From Diphasiastrum complanatum (lineage: Eukaryota; Streptophyta; Lycopodiopsida; Lycopodiales; Lycopodiaceae): a stretch of DNA of 64,000 nt. The stretch lies in NCBI GenBank assembly GCA_029204225.1, contig CM055100.1, forward strand, positions 35,115,645 through 35,179,644, given 5' to 3'. Both the position numbers and the translations under genes were made by a program. Within the stretch, counting starts at the first letter, position 1. Each line of letters starts with the position of its first letter. Under the pieces are notes generated by a model. That model searched no databases. It saw only the letters and a list, made by a program, of their open reading frames with translations, and was not told the origin of the DNA. This document shows positions 11,481 to 22,435 of this stretch, one piece after another.

Positions 11481-11965
11481 CTCATCAATATATAGTCCAA
11501 ACAGTGTGGGCAGAGGGAGAAAACCTACTTGGGCAAAAGGCGGCTAATGCACGGGGAGGACATCGATGGAAAACTAGAATCAATTTGATTAAGCCTAATA
11601 CATTTATTTTTATTAGATCTTTTAACTTAATCAGTTCTCTAGATTGATCACATAAGAAGGAGATCACAGATACAGACTGATACAGTCACGGACACAAAAC
11701 AGACAGAACTGTAAAAGTTTGAGATAGTCCCAGAGTGAGTTTTACATATTAGTAGTAGCTAGTCATATTATTCATGAGAAAGAACATCTCTCTTGCGCCA
11801 ACGCACTGATCTGGGAAACAGACAATGCTCAAGAAAATGTTATAAATTCAACTCTGATAATAGAAGCGATTTTCTCAATGATCTGTTCTGTGATGTATAT
11901 GATGATTGCTCGAGCCCTAGCCGGAACTGCTTTCTACATTCCCATTACTGTCAAAGGAATTTGAC
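11481..11965. other. non-coding DNA, nothing firmly recognised
   Basis: It holds the second copy of the GCCAACGCACTG word (near 11800). From about 11890 there is degraded RT text of element C: GTGTATGATG-like sequence where YVDD would be. Confidence 0.4.
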
Positions 11966-12854
11966 ATGACTGATTTAGGAGCTGTTCATTCTTTGCTAAG
12001 AATTCACATTACTAGAAATAGACCTCAAAAAAATATCTATCTTAGCCAGCAGACATATCTTAAAGACATTTTAGAAAATTTTCATATGTCTGATTGCAAA
12101 CCAATTGATACTCTAATGGATCCAAGTATAGTATTGACTAAATCTACTTGTGCTGATTCTGATAGTGAAGTACCCTTATCATTCACTCATAGGATCTTTG
12201 ATGTATGCAAAGATTTGTACTCTACCAGATTTAGCATACGTTGTTAGCATGTTAAGTCAATTCATGTCTATTCCTAGGATCTCTCATTGGAAAGCATTAA
12301 AGAGAGTGATGAGATATATCCAGAGAAGTTTAGATCACATTTTATGTTATGATGGAAATGCTATCAACCCAGTCGTCCTACACAAGACTACTCCGACTCA
12401 GATTGGGGAGGAACAGTCTCTACTAGAAAATCTATTTTTGTTTCTATTTGGCAAGGGGACCAATTTTGTGGAACTCAAGGAAGTAGAAATCAGTTGCGCT
12501 TTCTTCAACCGAGGCAGAGTACATCGTAGCATGTCAAGCTTTAAAAGAAGTTGTATGGATCAGGTTATTACTTCATGACTTACATCACACTCAGTTCAAT
12601 GCTACCACCATTATGTGTGACAATTGAGCTGTATTTCACTGTCATTGAATCCCAGATTTTATGGCAAATCCAGGCACATAGAAATCCAGTATCATTTCAT
12701 TCGGGAGAAAGTCTTTTCAGGGCATGTGATCATTCAATACTGCTCCAGAACAAAAATGGTCGCAGACATCTTCACCAAAGCGCTTCCCAAGATCAAGCAC
12801 CATAAGTTCTTCAACATGCTGAACCTGACAAAGATACCAAGGCCCCAACCGTGA
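11890..12854 (+). pseudogene. pol: copia RT end and RNase H, element C
   Basis: Only the 3' part of a pol gene. 11966-12247 begins MTDLGAVHSLLRIHI, the conserved segment right after the YVDD box; the box itself is scrambled. The reading jumps frames at ~12190 (LIGSLMYA, PDLAYVVSMLSQFM), ~12370 and ~12640. The last frame has NPRFYGKSRHIEIQYHFIRE and VADIFTKALPK, ending at 12852-12854. The upstream gag-integrase part is absent. Confidence 0.85.
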
Positions 12855-12867
12855 CCTTAAGGAGGAC
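12855..12867 (+). promoter_or_regulatory. polypurine tract of element C
   Basis: CTTAAGGAGGAC lies just after the RNase H stop and just before a TGTTGGAAATTAAG LTR start. This is the canonical position. Confidence 0.7.
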
Positions 12868-14100
12868 TGTTGGAAATTAAGCCCACAGTTGTCTCCTTAG
12901 TGAATGCCTAATTTCTATTTCAAGATTCTTCATGCATGTTTATTGATCTTTGATCTAGGGTTAGGTGAAACCTGTTTTGAGTTCAAAGTCTGCTCATCTG
13001 ATACCTGCAAGAATCATAACTTAGATAGCCAAACTATTTGAAGAACGTCTACAACAGGCTTCTGGATGATCTCCAGCAAAGGGTAACCAATCCTATCATA
13101 ATTTCAAGTTCATATGTTAAGTTCAATGATTTGAAGTCATTGAAGACTTGGTCATCGTCAAGGACTTCCATGAATTAGCATTTAGAACAAGTCTACAGAA
13201 ATACACTATGTTTCGGCACAGTCTGTTTTTCTACATGGCTCGCATTTTTTGTACTTTTTGCGACACCCAAAAAATACAACAATTTCCTGACAGCAACTTG
13301 TTTTCAAGTATTTCGAAGAAGTAAATTATTTGTCGGCTTTTTCGCATTTTTCCAAAATGCGACATAGTAGTTAATTCAACAAAATTGACTACTTTCAACA
13401 GCTTCGACTTTTTCGCATTTCCCTGAAATGTGACACTTTGGCATGGTTCAACAGTTTAACTATTTTTACAAGACTCTTGGGTTTTTTGCAAAATCCCGAA
13501 GAGAGCGAAAAGTGGAAGGTCATCTATTTCAACAAGGAATGTCTCCATCCACTTCCGAAAAATGTGAAATGAGAGAAAATGCGGCATCCTTGTCCATGTC
13601 GACAATCCCGAATTGCTGACCATCATACACAAAATGTACAACCATCATCATAAATCAAATACTTCCAAAGTACAACTACTTACATAGTTAGATGACAAAC
13701 ATTTATTGTAAGTAGATCTACGGATGCGATGTATAAATACATCTTCCTCACGCATTCTCTATGATGCTTCGTCCATGAGACGAATGATTTTGAGCATCCC
13801 AGTTACGTCGCCATTCTGGTTGTAACTACTATATGTTGTGCTTCAGTGTAATATAGCAGCAACATGCTTTTCTATCTGTGTATAACGTAGATGAATGCTT
13901 GTTGTGATTTGAATGCACTTCATTTCTGTTTAATCACGCTTGTTTACTCACTTTGATTAGAACACGGACGTCTATGACTCCTTAGCTTCTGATCAAACGA
14001 TGGCTGTCTTTGACGCCTGAGAAACTCGCTTTTATTTTTGCATCGTTAATGCTCTCAGAACTAAACTTCTGATTAATTCATTTCCAGTAATACCATATAC
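12868..14100 (+). repeat. probable 3' LTR of element C, right edge uncertain
   Basis: It begins TGTTGGAAATTA after the purine tract. The interior has the TTTCGGCACAGTCTG and TTTTTCGCATTT words shared with 11.15-11.45 kb, and promoter-like text with GATGTATAAATACATC near 13730. A mirrored AATTCATTTCCAGTA text near 14083-14095 could be the degraded far end. No gene is visible inside. Confidence 0.4.
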
Positions 14101-15187
14101 GAACCATTTCTAATCTCTTCGGTGGACTGTACTCATTTTGTGATTTTTTAGTATGAATTAATTTATAAGATCATGTTGGGCACCAAAACATTTAAGTTGT
14201 GATTTTACTTAGCATAAACATTCTATCAGACTATTTTTGCATCTAGCAGCCCATTGCAACGAGAGAGCTGTTCCGTAAATATTCCTGCTCTCTTCTCCAT
14301 TCGTGTTCTCCATACTCTCATGCCCCATCAATCATTGGGTTGGACTTACACACGCAGGGTGCCAAATCCCTCTCACCTATTAACTAGGGTTAGGGTTGCC
14401 TCGATATATGTAAATCCTCCACGGTAGATGAATAAAGTCATGTGTGCTCTTTGATCGTTTGTTCAGTTCTTATTGACATACAAGCATCAAATGTTGAAGA
14501 ACTAAACATTGCTCATTGTTTGAAAACACATTTATACGCAGAGTCGAAAGAGTCTTTTCTTATAGTCAAACATCTTGTTGTAGTGAAATACCATATGGAT
14601 ACACTTAGCATGATAAGTGTCAAGTCGGTCTGTCGAATATATCGAATCACATTGAGTTACGAGTAGAAATTGAGTCATAGTATCTATTTGAAAGCGAGAT
14701 CCAATTTTGTTGTTGAACTCCAATCAGAAGTACACTTTACTGACGACTATGACAAAAAATTTAAGCGGTGTTTAGACCATTCACGGATTTGAATGTGGGA
14801 ACTTATTGTTTTGAGTTAGTAGAACAGATCTCTGTTGAATTTCTGGTCGATTGATTTTGATAGAAAATATTTTGATGGTCGATGGAATCAAATTTCTACA
14901 CTATTGTTGTGTCTGTGGAGACTATATATTTTACTATTCTTTTGGAACTCTGTGCTATTTTCTTTTGGAACTCTGTGCTATTTTAATGTTTGGACTCTAT
15001 ACTCGATATTAAGGTAGTATTGGCTGTCTGTTGTTCAAATATTTGTCGATAACCATGATTTCATCACTCCTAACCACACAAAGTCTAATAATATCCAATA
15101 TTTACTCGTTTATCATCTCTGTGGGAATGATAATCTTTGATGTTACATTAATTTTGTCTATCTAAGCTACGACATATGAGCACCTTT
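14101..15187. other. non-coding DNA, possible gypsy LTR upstream of the 15.19-kb PBS
   Basis: No supported gene. A 24-bp unit (CTTTTGGAACTCTGTGCTATT) is directly repeated at about 14938 and 14961. The stretch just left of 15188 ends in GACATATGAGCACC, which is the usual text preceding a gypsy primer-binding site, so at least its right part is likely LTR. Confidence 0.35.
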
Positions 15188-15210
15188 TTGGCATCGTTGT
15201 TGGAGATGGT
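15188..15210 (+). promoter_or_regulatory. degenerate Ty3/gypsy primer-binding site
   Basis: TTGGCATCGTTGTTGGAGAT at 15188-15207 corresponds to the plant gypsy PBS consensus (TTGGCGCCGTTGCCGGGGAT). Most differences are C/G to T/A, as expected from decay of methylated DNA. Confidence 0.6.
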
Positions 15211-15239
15211 AATGTAAATTGGGGGCTTTGAAAAAATAT

Positions 15240-16300
15240 CTTGCATGTTATAATGATGAATGTCAGGCACAGAAAGCAGTGCCAGAGTTGAGCAATTGGT
15301 GCATTATCAAAAGACATGTGAAAACTTTTTTGAAAGAATTCAATCTCTTCTTACCAAAAAGTTAAAGAATTGTTTGAATATCTTCATAATATTAATCTTG
15401 ATTCAAATATTCTTGACACGGTAGCTCCTAATATATCTATACTAGATCCGGAACCACCTTTGCCATATATGGAGTCTCCTAAAGCAAGATTTACTTCTAT
15501 TTCAAAGATCAAAAACAAGTATTTCAAAGGCACATCTTCGGATGATGTTGATAGCTATATGTCGTAGTTCGAATCCATTGTTGTTTTTAGCAATAAGGGA
15601 ATAGTCGTAGACAAACTTCGGATATTTCTTGGACTATTGTAGAACCAGACAAGGACTTGGTATAGCCAGATGAACAGATTTGCAATCACCACATGGGAGC
15701 AACTTAATGATGTGTTTCTTAAGCAATTCCGAAAATTCAAATATTCAGCATGGGCGCTTGTTCGACTTAATTCTATGTGAAAGGAAGAAAAAGAATCAAT
15801 GCACAGATATACTTGAAAAGTTTGAAATCTTATTGGTAAGCTAGTGGGAGAATATCCAGTGGCCATGCAAATTGAATGGTACTTGGCGGGTCTACATTCT
15901 AAGATGGACCATTATTGTTGCCAAGGTTGAATGGATTTCTTGTCAATCTATTAAATTTTTTAAAATGTTGACAATCGCAAGAAAGAGAAGAGCTATACCG
16001 AAGTTGAAGAAGAAAAGTTCGAAGATGATTCATCCTCTGATTTCGACTCAAGTTCTGACACCTCAGAAGATGCGCGAATTATAACGAGAGAGAAATTAGA
16101 AAAGAAGTCTAAAAATGTTGAATACATACAAAAATTTGACAAAAGTATGAAGAAGAAAATTGCAGATTTGACTTCTCGAATGCACGATCTTCAAGTACAA
16201 ATATCCGAAGTGAAGAAGAAGCAGAAGAAAAGCACCAAAAACAAATCCAAATCTATGGTGTACCATGGCATACTCATAAACATAGTGACAAAAAAAAAAA
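15240..16300 (+). pseudogene. gag: Ty3/gypsy-type gag remnant
   Basis: In the frame of 15370 onward the text runs through several stops. It shows a Retrotrans_gag pattern: ARFTSISKIKNKYFKGTSSD, then TRTWYSQMNRFAITTWEQLN, then DVFLKQFRKFKYS and a KEEKESMHRYT motif. Behind the gag comes a Lys/Glu-rich tail with a short coiled-coil-like stretch (16147-16260). No protease or pol follows; a copia fragment begins at about 16.6 kb. The assignment rests on the W-x(n)-W/F pattern of the family. Confidence 0.6.
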
Positions 16301-16620
16301 TTGACCTAGACACCCATTTTTTTAGAAAGTTGGAATTTTATTGAAAAAATGCCAATTTTTGAAAGAAAAAAAAAAGTCTCATTTTGTTATAATTCACAAA
16401 TATGGAAAATCATAAGTTATCAAATTTCTTTTCATTCCCATATTTGTTCTTATTAAACGTATTCAAATGTGAACAACTTATAGTTAAAAAAATAATAATT
16501 AGAATAGTATCAAATTTTCAAACTTTGAACTTGAATCTGAGAAATTATACTTGGAGACAGTTCTAAACACGTGGTTGATGGAACTAGTGTATTATGGCTG
16601 GACACGAATCATGGTGACAA
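16301..16620. other. AT-rich non-coding stretch
   Basis: Junction DNA between the gypsy gag remnant and copia element D. Poly-A/T tracts, no reading frame or repeat I can name. Confidence 0.5.
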
Positions 16621-16626
16621 AAACTG

Positions 16627-17271
16627 GAGGAAGTTCTCTATGTCCCTACTCTTGATAAAGATCTTCTATCTGTAGCTAATATAGTTGATACAGACATGTC
16701 AGTAACCTTTATGAATAACTCTTGTAAACTGTTTGAGGAAGATTCTAATAACCTGGTTGCCAAAGGCAACAGAGAAAGAAATTTATATCACCTGAACATT
16801 CGAACAAGAATCGAACAAGTCAATCAAACTCAAGAATTGACAGATCTACTGTGGCACAAGAGGCTATGTCATATGAACATGGAAGCCTTGTACCAAGCCA
16901 ACAAAAGTCAGAGAATTCAAGGATTCGAAATCACAAGTAGAGATATTCGAACTACCTGCGAATCATGTCTTAAAGACAAGACTAGAAGACCTTTCAGTAA
17001 AAATGTTTATAAAACAACGAAGGCCATACTTGAAATTGTGCATTCAGATATTTGTGGACCATTCAGAGTATTGTCGTTGGGTGATGCAAAGTACTTCACT
17101 AAATGTCATTCGTGTATAAGAACAATGTATGGACACTTGCATCAATACCGAGAAGCAGCGAAGAAGATTGGGGTTAATCCAACTACCACTTTGAGAGGGA
17201 GCTATAGAACAATTGATCAGACAGATCTTGATTCTACTAACAAAGTGTGTAGTTTACTTGACAAAGGATAA
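16627..17271 (+). pseudogene. pol: copia element D: protease tail, pre-integrase domain, then internal deletion
   Basis: Text from 16627 (EVLYVPTLDKDLLSVANIVD) joins in frame to the open reading from 16696. The HHCC zinc site (LWHKRLCHMN ... CESCLKDKTRRPF) and the first integrase catalytic segment VHSDICGPFRVLSLGDAKYF follow. Immediately after, near 17100-17150, the sequence switches to text typical of the element's extreme 3' end and a TTTGAGAGGGAGC purine tract (17190-17203). Integrase core, RT and RNase H are therefore missing: an internally deleted derivative. Confidence 0.75.
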
Positions 17272-17990
17272 GAAAGAAACGAATGCGAACTCGAAACATT
17301 TCTATTCGTGACCAACTCGAAAGATCTGTGAAGGATTCACGAAATTTATCTTGCAGTCAACTCGAAAGATTCGTGAAACAGTTCCTTGAAAAGGCTCGTG
17401 GCTTTCTTGTTGAAGCTCAAAAGATTCGCGAACAGAATCTTGTCGCGAAATATATTATTTCTTGTTCAAACCTCAGATGTCGCGAACAATTCGCGAAATC
17501 TTCTGGACTCTTCTCCAAACTCACCTGTTGCGAAACTATCTCGAACAGTTTGCGAAAATATTCTGAATTTCTTCTTAAAGCTCAAAGTTGTCATTTGTCA
17601 CGAACAATTCGCGAAAGACGAAAATGTCGTGAAGAGACAAGTGTCGCGAATAATTTGCGAAACACGAAACCGAGACGTAAACGGTTAGATATCTATTGTT
17701 ACAACATTAGATATTTGTTGTAACTCACTCACTCAATCAAAGACACAACAGCAAGATAAGACAACAAGAGATGTATATTGATGATTCATATTCAGAGTAA
17801 TAAAAATTCGTTCTCAAGTTGTCTCTTACTTCCGCATATAATTTCTGCACGCTTATTCAATCAGAGCTAATATTGTTCTATTAGTAAATAGATCATATAC
17901 AGACCTGATTGAAGACACTGATATTAGTTTGATTTATTCAAACTTTCATCGTGTTCTCTGTGGAAGAACAGTTACTATTTTTCCTACAGG
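17204..17990 (+). repeat. probable 3' LTR of element D with TTCGCGAA-rich U3
   Basis: It follows the purine tract. Between 17283 and 17670 it is packed with TTCGCGAA, TCGCGAA, TTTGCGAAA and TCGTGAA variants. A promoter-to-terminus-like stretch follows. The right end near 17990 is inferred from text change, not from a matched LTR. Confidence 0.5.
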
Positions 17991-18250
17991 ATGCCCTCTT
18001 CGTTTTGTTCATTTTTCTGTTCAACTTCTTCCACATTGATATTTCCGAGGAGGTTTTCTTTTCTGACATAGTTCCGTGTCACTTGGTAGCACATGAACTC
18101 GTTTTTGTATAGATGAGGATTTAATGAGATGTCTATAAACAAATTTTTTGCTATCATCAAGTGTATCAAAGTTGTCAGTTTTTTTTATCAATATCTTTGG
18201 ACAGACGAAGCCAAGATGAAAATATCAAAGACTCATACACTGTGCGTATT
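17991..18250. other. non-coding DNA
   Basis: Nothing supported in this short stretch. Confidence 0.4.
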
Positions 18251-18351
18251 ATGGAAGGAGCCGGGCAAAAGCCATTCTGCCCTCCGGGCCTCACCTAAAT
18301 TTTTTTGGACAGCCAAACCGGGCAAAATGGCCTTTGCCCGGCTCCTTCCAT
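18251..18351. repeat. 101-bp foldback element (MITE-like)
   Basis: Arms 18251-18282 and 18320-18351 are 32-bp inverted repeats with two mismatches (outer sequence ATGGAAGGAGCCGGGCAAAA). The 37-bp loop holds a T7 run. GC-rich arms stand out against AT-rich surroundings. No ORF. No clear target duplication at the edges. Confidence 0.7.
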
Positions 18352-19179
18352 TGAGTAATGGACACCTGAAATTTTTTCAAAAGCACATTACAAAGCATAA
18401 TAGGCAGGTTTGACTTTGATTGACCAACACAAAATGTGCCACGTGGCAGCTGTATGGAATCCACACGGACGGGCACAGACAGGCAAAAAAAAAAAAAAGC
18501 AAAATCTGCCTTTCAAAAAAATGCATGCATTTTTTGCTTTTTAATTTATGGGCCACAGGTATCCATTACGTGTGGAGAGAGGATGTCTGTTTGCAAATGT
18601 TTGTTGTTTCTTCGGAAAACTAGAGATGCGAATGTCTTTCTCAAAATAGCATGTCGTCTTCCGTTCTGCAAGAACATCCATGAGAGTTGTTTCCTGCGCC
18701 ACTTATTTCCATCAACGTAGTGAGAACATTTGGTCTGAAAGCCCGACTTATATTGTGTAGAAGCTGCAACCCGGTCTGAGTCACTCCTTGATCTCTCATT
18801 TCCCAACAAAACGAGAATAGGTAGATGTTAGCAAGTGACTATGTTAAGGATATGGCATGTTGGCGAAGTTCGAGGATGCATATAGCTACTGATGAAGAGT
18901 TACGCGACCTACCACGGGCATAATACATTTCAATATTTTACCTTTCAAATCTGACTCCGCGTTGGAATTCAGCTATCTATCTGCTGCTTCAAAAATGTTC
19001 CAAAGGATGGTTTCAAAGCAATTGATCCTGCTATGTCACCTGGTCTGTCCATCGCTCGGGGAGTCTCATTTTCCACATATTATGTTGTGTTTCCTGTCAT
19101 GTATTACAGACAGGTTTATCAGTTCAATACGTAACGATATGTCAGATTAATCAAGTCAAATTTCACAGTAGCGGAGATA
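18352..19179. other. non-coding DNA, nothing recognised
   Basis: An A14 run at 18486 and scattered short frames on both strands, none protein-like. Confidence 0.45.
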
Positions 19180-19455
19180 GGATATGCAAACCCTAAAAGT
19201 CCTTTGCTATGCTCAAAACTTTCAGAAGCTTTTTTAGCATAAGAAAAAAAACTTTTGAACGGATTCTTCTGTTTGAAAAAGCTTTGCCCTTCAACGTATT
19301 ATTCACCATTCAACGTATTATTCACCATCGAAGATATGATATAGCAAACCCTAAAAGTTCTTTGCTATGCTCATCACATGTTGAGCATAGTAAAACAAAA
19401 CTTTTAAACGGGCTCAAAATTTTTGCCCTTTAACGTATTATTCACCATTTCAATC
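19180..19455 (+). repeat. tandem duplication, ~157-bp unit, two copies
   Basis: GCAAACCCTAAAAGT starts at 19186 and again near 19343, each followed by CTTTGCTATGCTC, a CTTTTRAACGG word and CAACGTATTATTCACCAT. The CAACGTATTATTCACCAT word is locally triplicated (19292, 19311, 19433). Confidence 0.75.
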
Positions 19456-20209
19456 TTTTTTGTTTGAAAAGTTTTATTGAAGCTCAAATGTGTGTCTGGC
19501 CCATAAGACCCTTTCACAAGATTACCTTTCTTCGACACAAGCAAGGGGACAAGCAACTCCACTTTGATCTTGTCAAGTATAGAAGCCCCACCCAAAAAAG
19601 AGGCTAAATCCATTGACTTAGTGATTCAAATATGAAACTTTCTAGTTCGACCATCATTACCATTCTGTGCCTAGGGTAGGTGCCACATATATAATAATGA
19701 ACATTGCTATGCTGAGTGTATCATAAAAAATTTCCACAACGGTTCTTTTTGTATACTCTACATAACAAAAGTTGCTCTTGCTATGGTCAACATAGCAAAG
19801 AACGGCATACATGGAAATTTTAAAAACTTAGAAATTAAAAAAAATACATTTTTTTTTAAGATTTACAAATTTAAAAAATTAAAAATCAAAATTTACAACT
19901 AAAAATCAATAAGTAAAAAGAATCAAAATACTATAAATACTATAGATATTAAAGGATAAAATATCAAAAAAATAATAAAATTCTAAATTCTAAAAAAATT
20001 CAAAAATGAAATTTTTTAATTATCTTAAATAAAAAAATCATAATCAAATAATCAAATGATAAGAAATAAAAATTTTAAAATTTTTATTATGATAAAAAAG
20101 ACGGATCCTCCATTTAATTAGTTGAAAATGAGAGTGTTCAGAATATGTCTTCATGGATTGTTCAAATTGCTTCTTCAAGCAGTGTGCTTTGTGCAATGTG
20201 TAGATAATG

Positions 20210-20210
<1 letters not shown>
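19456..20210. other. AT-rich non-coding tract
   Basis: From about 19810 to 20100 the sequence is almost only A and T (AAATTTTAAAA words). No gene is visible. Confidence 0.6.
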
Positions 20211-20280
<70 letters not shown>

Positions 20281-20384
20281 CGTGAGAACCGTTGAGAGAG
20301 AGGAACGATGGTCACGGTTCTCATGGTTCCTCTCTCTTAGTCACGGTTCTTACGGTTCCTCTCTCTTCTCTCTCTCAGTCACGG

Positions 20385-20458
<74 letters not shown>

Positions 20459-20720
20459 TGCTCTCCCTCTCTCGGATGCTCTCCCTCTCTCGATCACGGT
20501 TCTCATGATGCTCTCACTCTCTCTCTCACTCATGATTCTCACTCATGGTTCCCATGGTTCTCACGGTTCTCACTCGCGGTTCTCACTTATGGTTCTCACC
20601 GTGAGAACCATGAGAAAGAGGAACCGTGAAAACCGTGAGAGAGGAACCGTGAAAATCGTTGAGAGAGAGGAACCGTAAAAACCGTGGGAACAGTTATTCT
20701 CTCTCAACGCTTCTCACGGT
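20211..20720. repeat. GA/CT array with AACCGTGAGA-type interspersed words (array 1)
   Basis: (AG)n at 20212-20278 and (CT)n at 20389-20455 are inverted relative to each other. Between and after them lie many copies of AACCGTGAGA / TCTCACGGTT, GGATGCTCTC and CATGGTTCTC. The open frames across it are simple Ser/Leu or Arg/Glu repeats and not genes. Confidence 0.85.
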
Positions 20721-21010
20721 TTCTTTCTTACCGTAAAACAACTTGAAAATCATCATTAGCCTTTTGACTACTGAAAAGATGTAGCTACTTTGTGAACAAC
20801 GACTCTCCCAAATTTATTGTTTCGCAAATCACAAACTTTTAAGTTAATTTATCTGCAGTACTAGATTCAAATCAGGTTTTGGTAAAATTTCAAACTACAA
20901 AAATTTCAATAGTTTGTGTTGTTGTCTGTGGGGCATCATATTTGAAAGTAAGTTCACAACAGAAGAGTTGGCTCAAATTCAGATTGTTAGATCAGGTGTT
21001 TTTAGCATAG

Positions 21011-22435
21011 ATTGCAATAAGAGACTATAATAGTACCCTTATCTTATGGGGACAATCTAAAAGAATATCAGGCCATGAAATGCTTATGGAAAGAAATAAT
21101 TCTTCCAAGAGGATTAGGAAAGGTGAGAGCATCACCTTCAATGCCGACATCATCATTGTGGACTTGCCTTCAAGGTACACAGTTGATGGTGTCATTCGCG
21201 GTGGGTCCACGTGGAACAAATGGTCCGATGAGACACTTGAGGCCAGCCTGAATATATGCATGGTTGCATTGGATGACAGTGGTTGGATCATCCTTATCAG
21301 TCCCCCCACTCATAGATTGCAAGTTGAGATTCAAATCGGCCGACGGAAGTTGGCTATTCAGAGACATGTTGTGCTGAGAGGAATTGAAAAATTTGGAAGA
21401 GGAGAGGATGGCATGAATGTAAGTTGTGATTTTTTCGTTGCAAGTTTGTTCACATGCAATGCTTGCAAATTTATGAAAATTAATGCACTATAACTTGGAT
21501 CTTCTTCGATACATATAGTTTCAGTCATAAATTTGCTTGGAAGTATGTAAGTATGTGACTATGTGAGTATAATTTCATAGTTATAAATTTGCTTGGAAGA
21601 TCTATTTATGTAAGTATGTGAGTTGTTTGTTCTGACATAGTGTTGTCGTTATTTGTAGATGCACTTTATGGATGTATACCTTCTCTCGAAAAAAGGGTCC
21701 ATGCTCTTAATTGACCGAAATCGGTCAAAATATTTTGATACCGGCTTATGGGATGTGGATAGTGATATTTGGACACACTATTTGCCACATTCAGAGTGGT
21801 CTAAAAACACAAGGAACAATAGGCCAATACGAGGTAGTTTTGAAAAAAGTGAATATTTCATGTTATTCTTGCTTTCCGCTTTCTGCCCCGAGGGTGGTGT
21901 GGCATTGGACCTACATGTAGGTGTAGGCACCTCGGTCCTTGCTGTTCGAAAGGCTGGTGTCCACCTTTTTGGTATGGACAGCGATGAAGAATGCATAAGT
22001 TGGTTGAAAGAGAATAGAGGTGAGACTTGATTGTCAAAAGAAAGTGGGAAAATGTTTACGTGCATTGTTTTTTGCTTTTGGAATTAGCTGTGTAATGGTG
22101 TTTTTCTCTTGTGTAGTCATGGAGGCAAGCGTGGCTGTACCAGCTCCGTCAACAAAAGAACCTGTCATGTTACCTGAGTTTGGGTCCGAGGCATTTGAGT
22201 TGGGCTCTCCTAGATGCTAGTGAGTATGTACATTTGGCTGTTAGAAATTGGATTTGTTAACATTTTGGTTTACATGACATTTGAATGACTTAGTGATTTG
22301 CCATGCTATGCTGAATCAATGGCCAAAGTGATGGAGGCGATGCATGACGAGGCCCCAGATGCCATTGTTCAGAGGCCTCGACGAAAGTGTTTTTTTGTTG
22401 ATGATGAGGTTGTTGATGTCTCTGACAACGACTAG
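21011..22435 (+). CDS. DNA N4/N6-methylase-like protein, spliced, 5' part not found
   Basis: By my reading there are four exons: 21011-21418, 21659-22019, 22117-22219 and 22294-22435. Donors are GTAAGT, GTGAGA and GTGAGT; acceptors are TTTGTAG, TTGTGTAG and GACTTAG, and the frame stays open through all junctions to TAG. Exon 1 probably starts after a TAGCATAG acceptor, so earlier exons are missing or unseen. Exon 1 has ADIIIVDLPSRY, the place of the (D/S)PPY motif of N4/N6 amino-methyltransferases, followed by DDSGWIILISPP. Exon 2 has the SAM-binding motif ALDLHVGVGTSVLAV and LFGMDSDEE. This order (catalytic motif before the SAM motif) is that of the beta group. The catalytic motif is DLPS rather than DPPY/SPPY, so activity is doubtful. 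The C-terminus is acidic (FFVDDEVVDVSDND). It could be a host gene, a transposon-carried gene or an old transfer from bacteria or phage. Confidence 0.62.
21522..21630 (+). repeat. tandem duplication inside methylase intron 1
   Basis: ATAAATTTGCTTGGAAG followed by a TATGTAAGTATGTGA word occurs twice, starting near 21528 and 21584. It is intronic and creates several decoy GTAAGT donors. Confidence 0.65.

Noticed and set aside
14380-14397. AGGGTTAGGGTT as an interstitial telomere
   Set aside because: Too short (two units) and not the usual plant TTTAGGG spacing.
20207-20678. Long Arg-Glu and Ser-Leu reading frames in array 1
   Set aside because: Pure translation of GA/CT microsatellite; the same happens at 26.1, 28.0, 34.7, 43.5, 56.6 and 63.5 kb.
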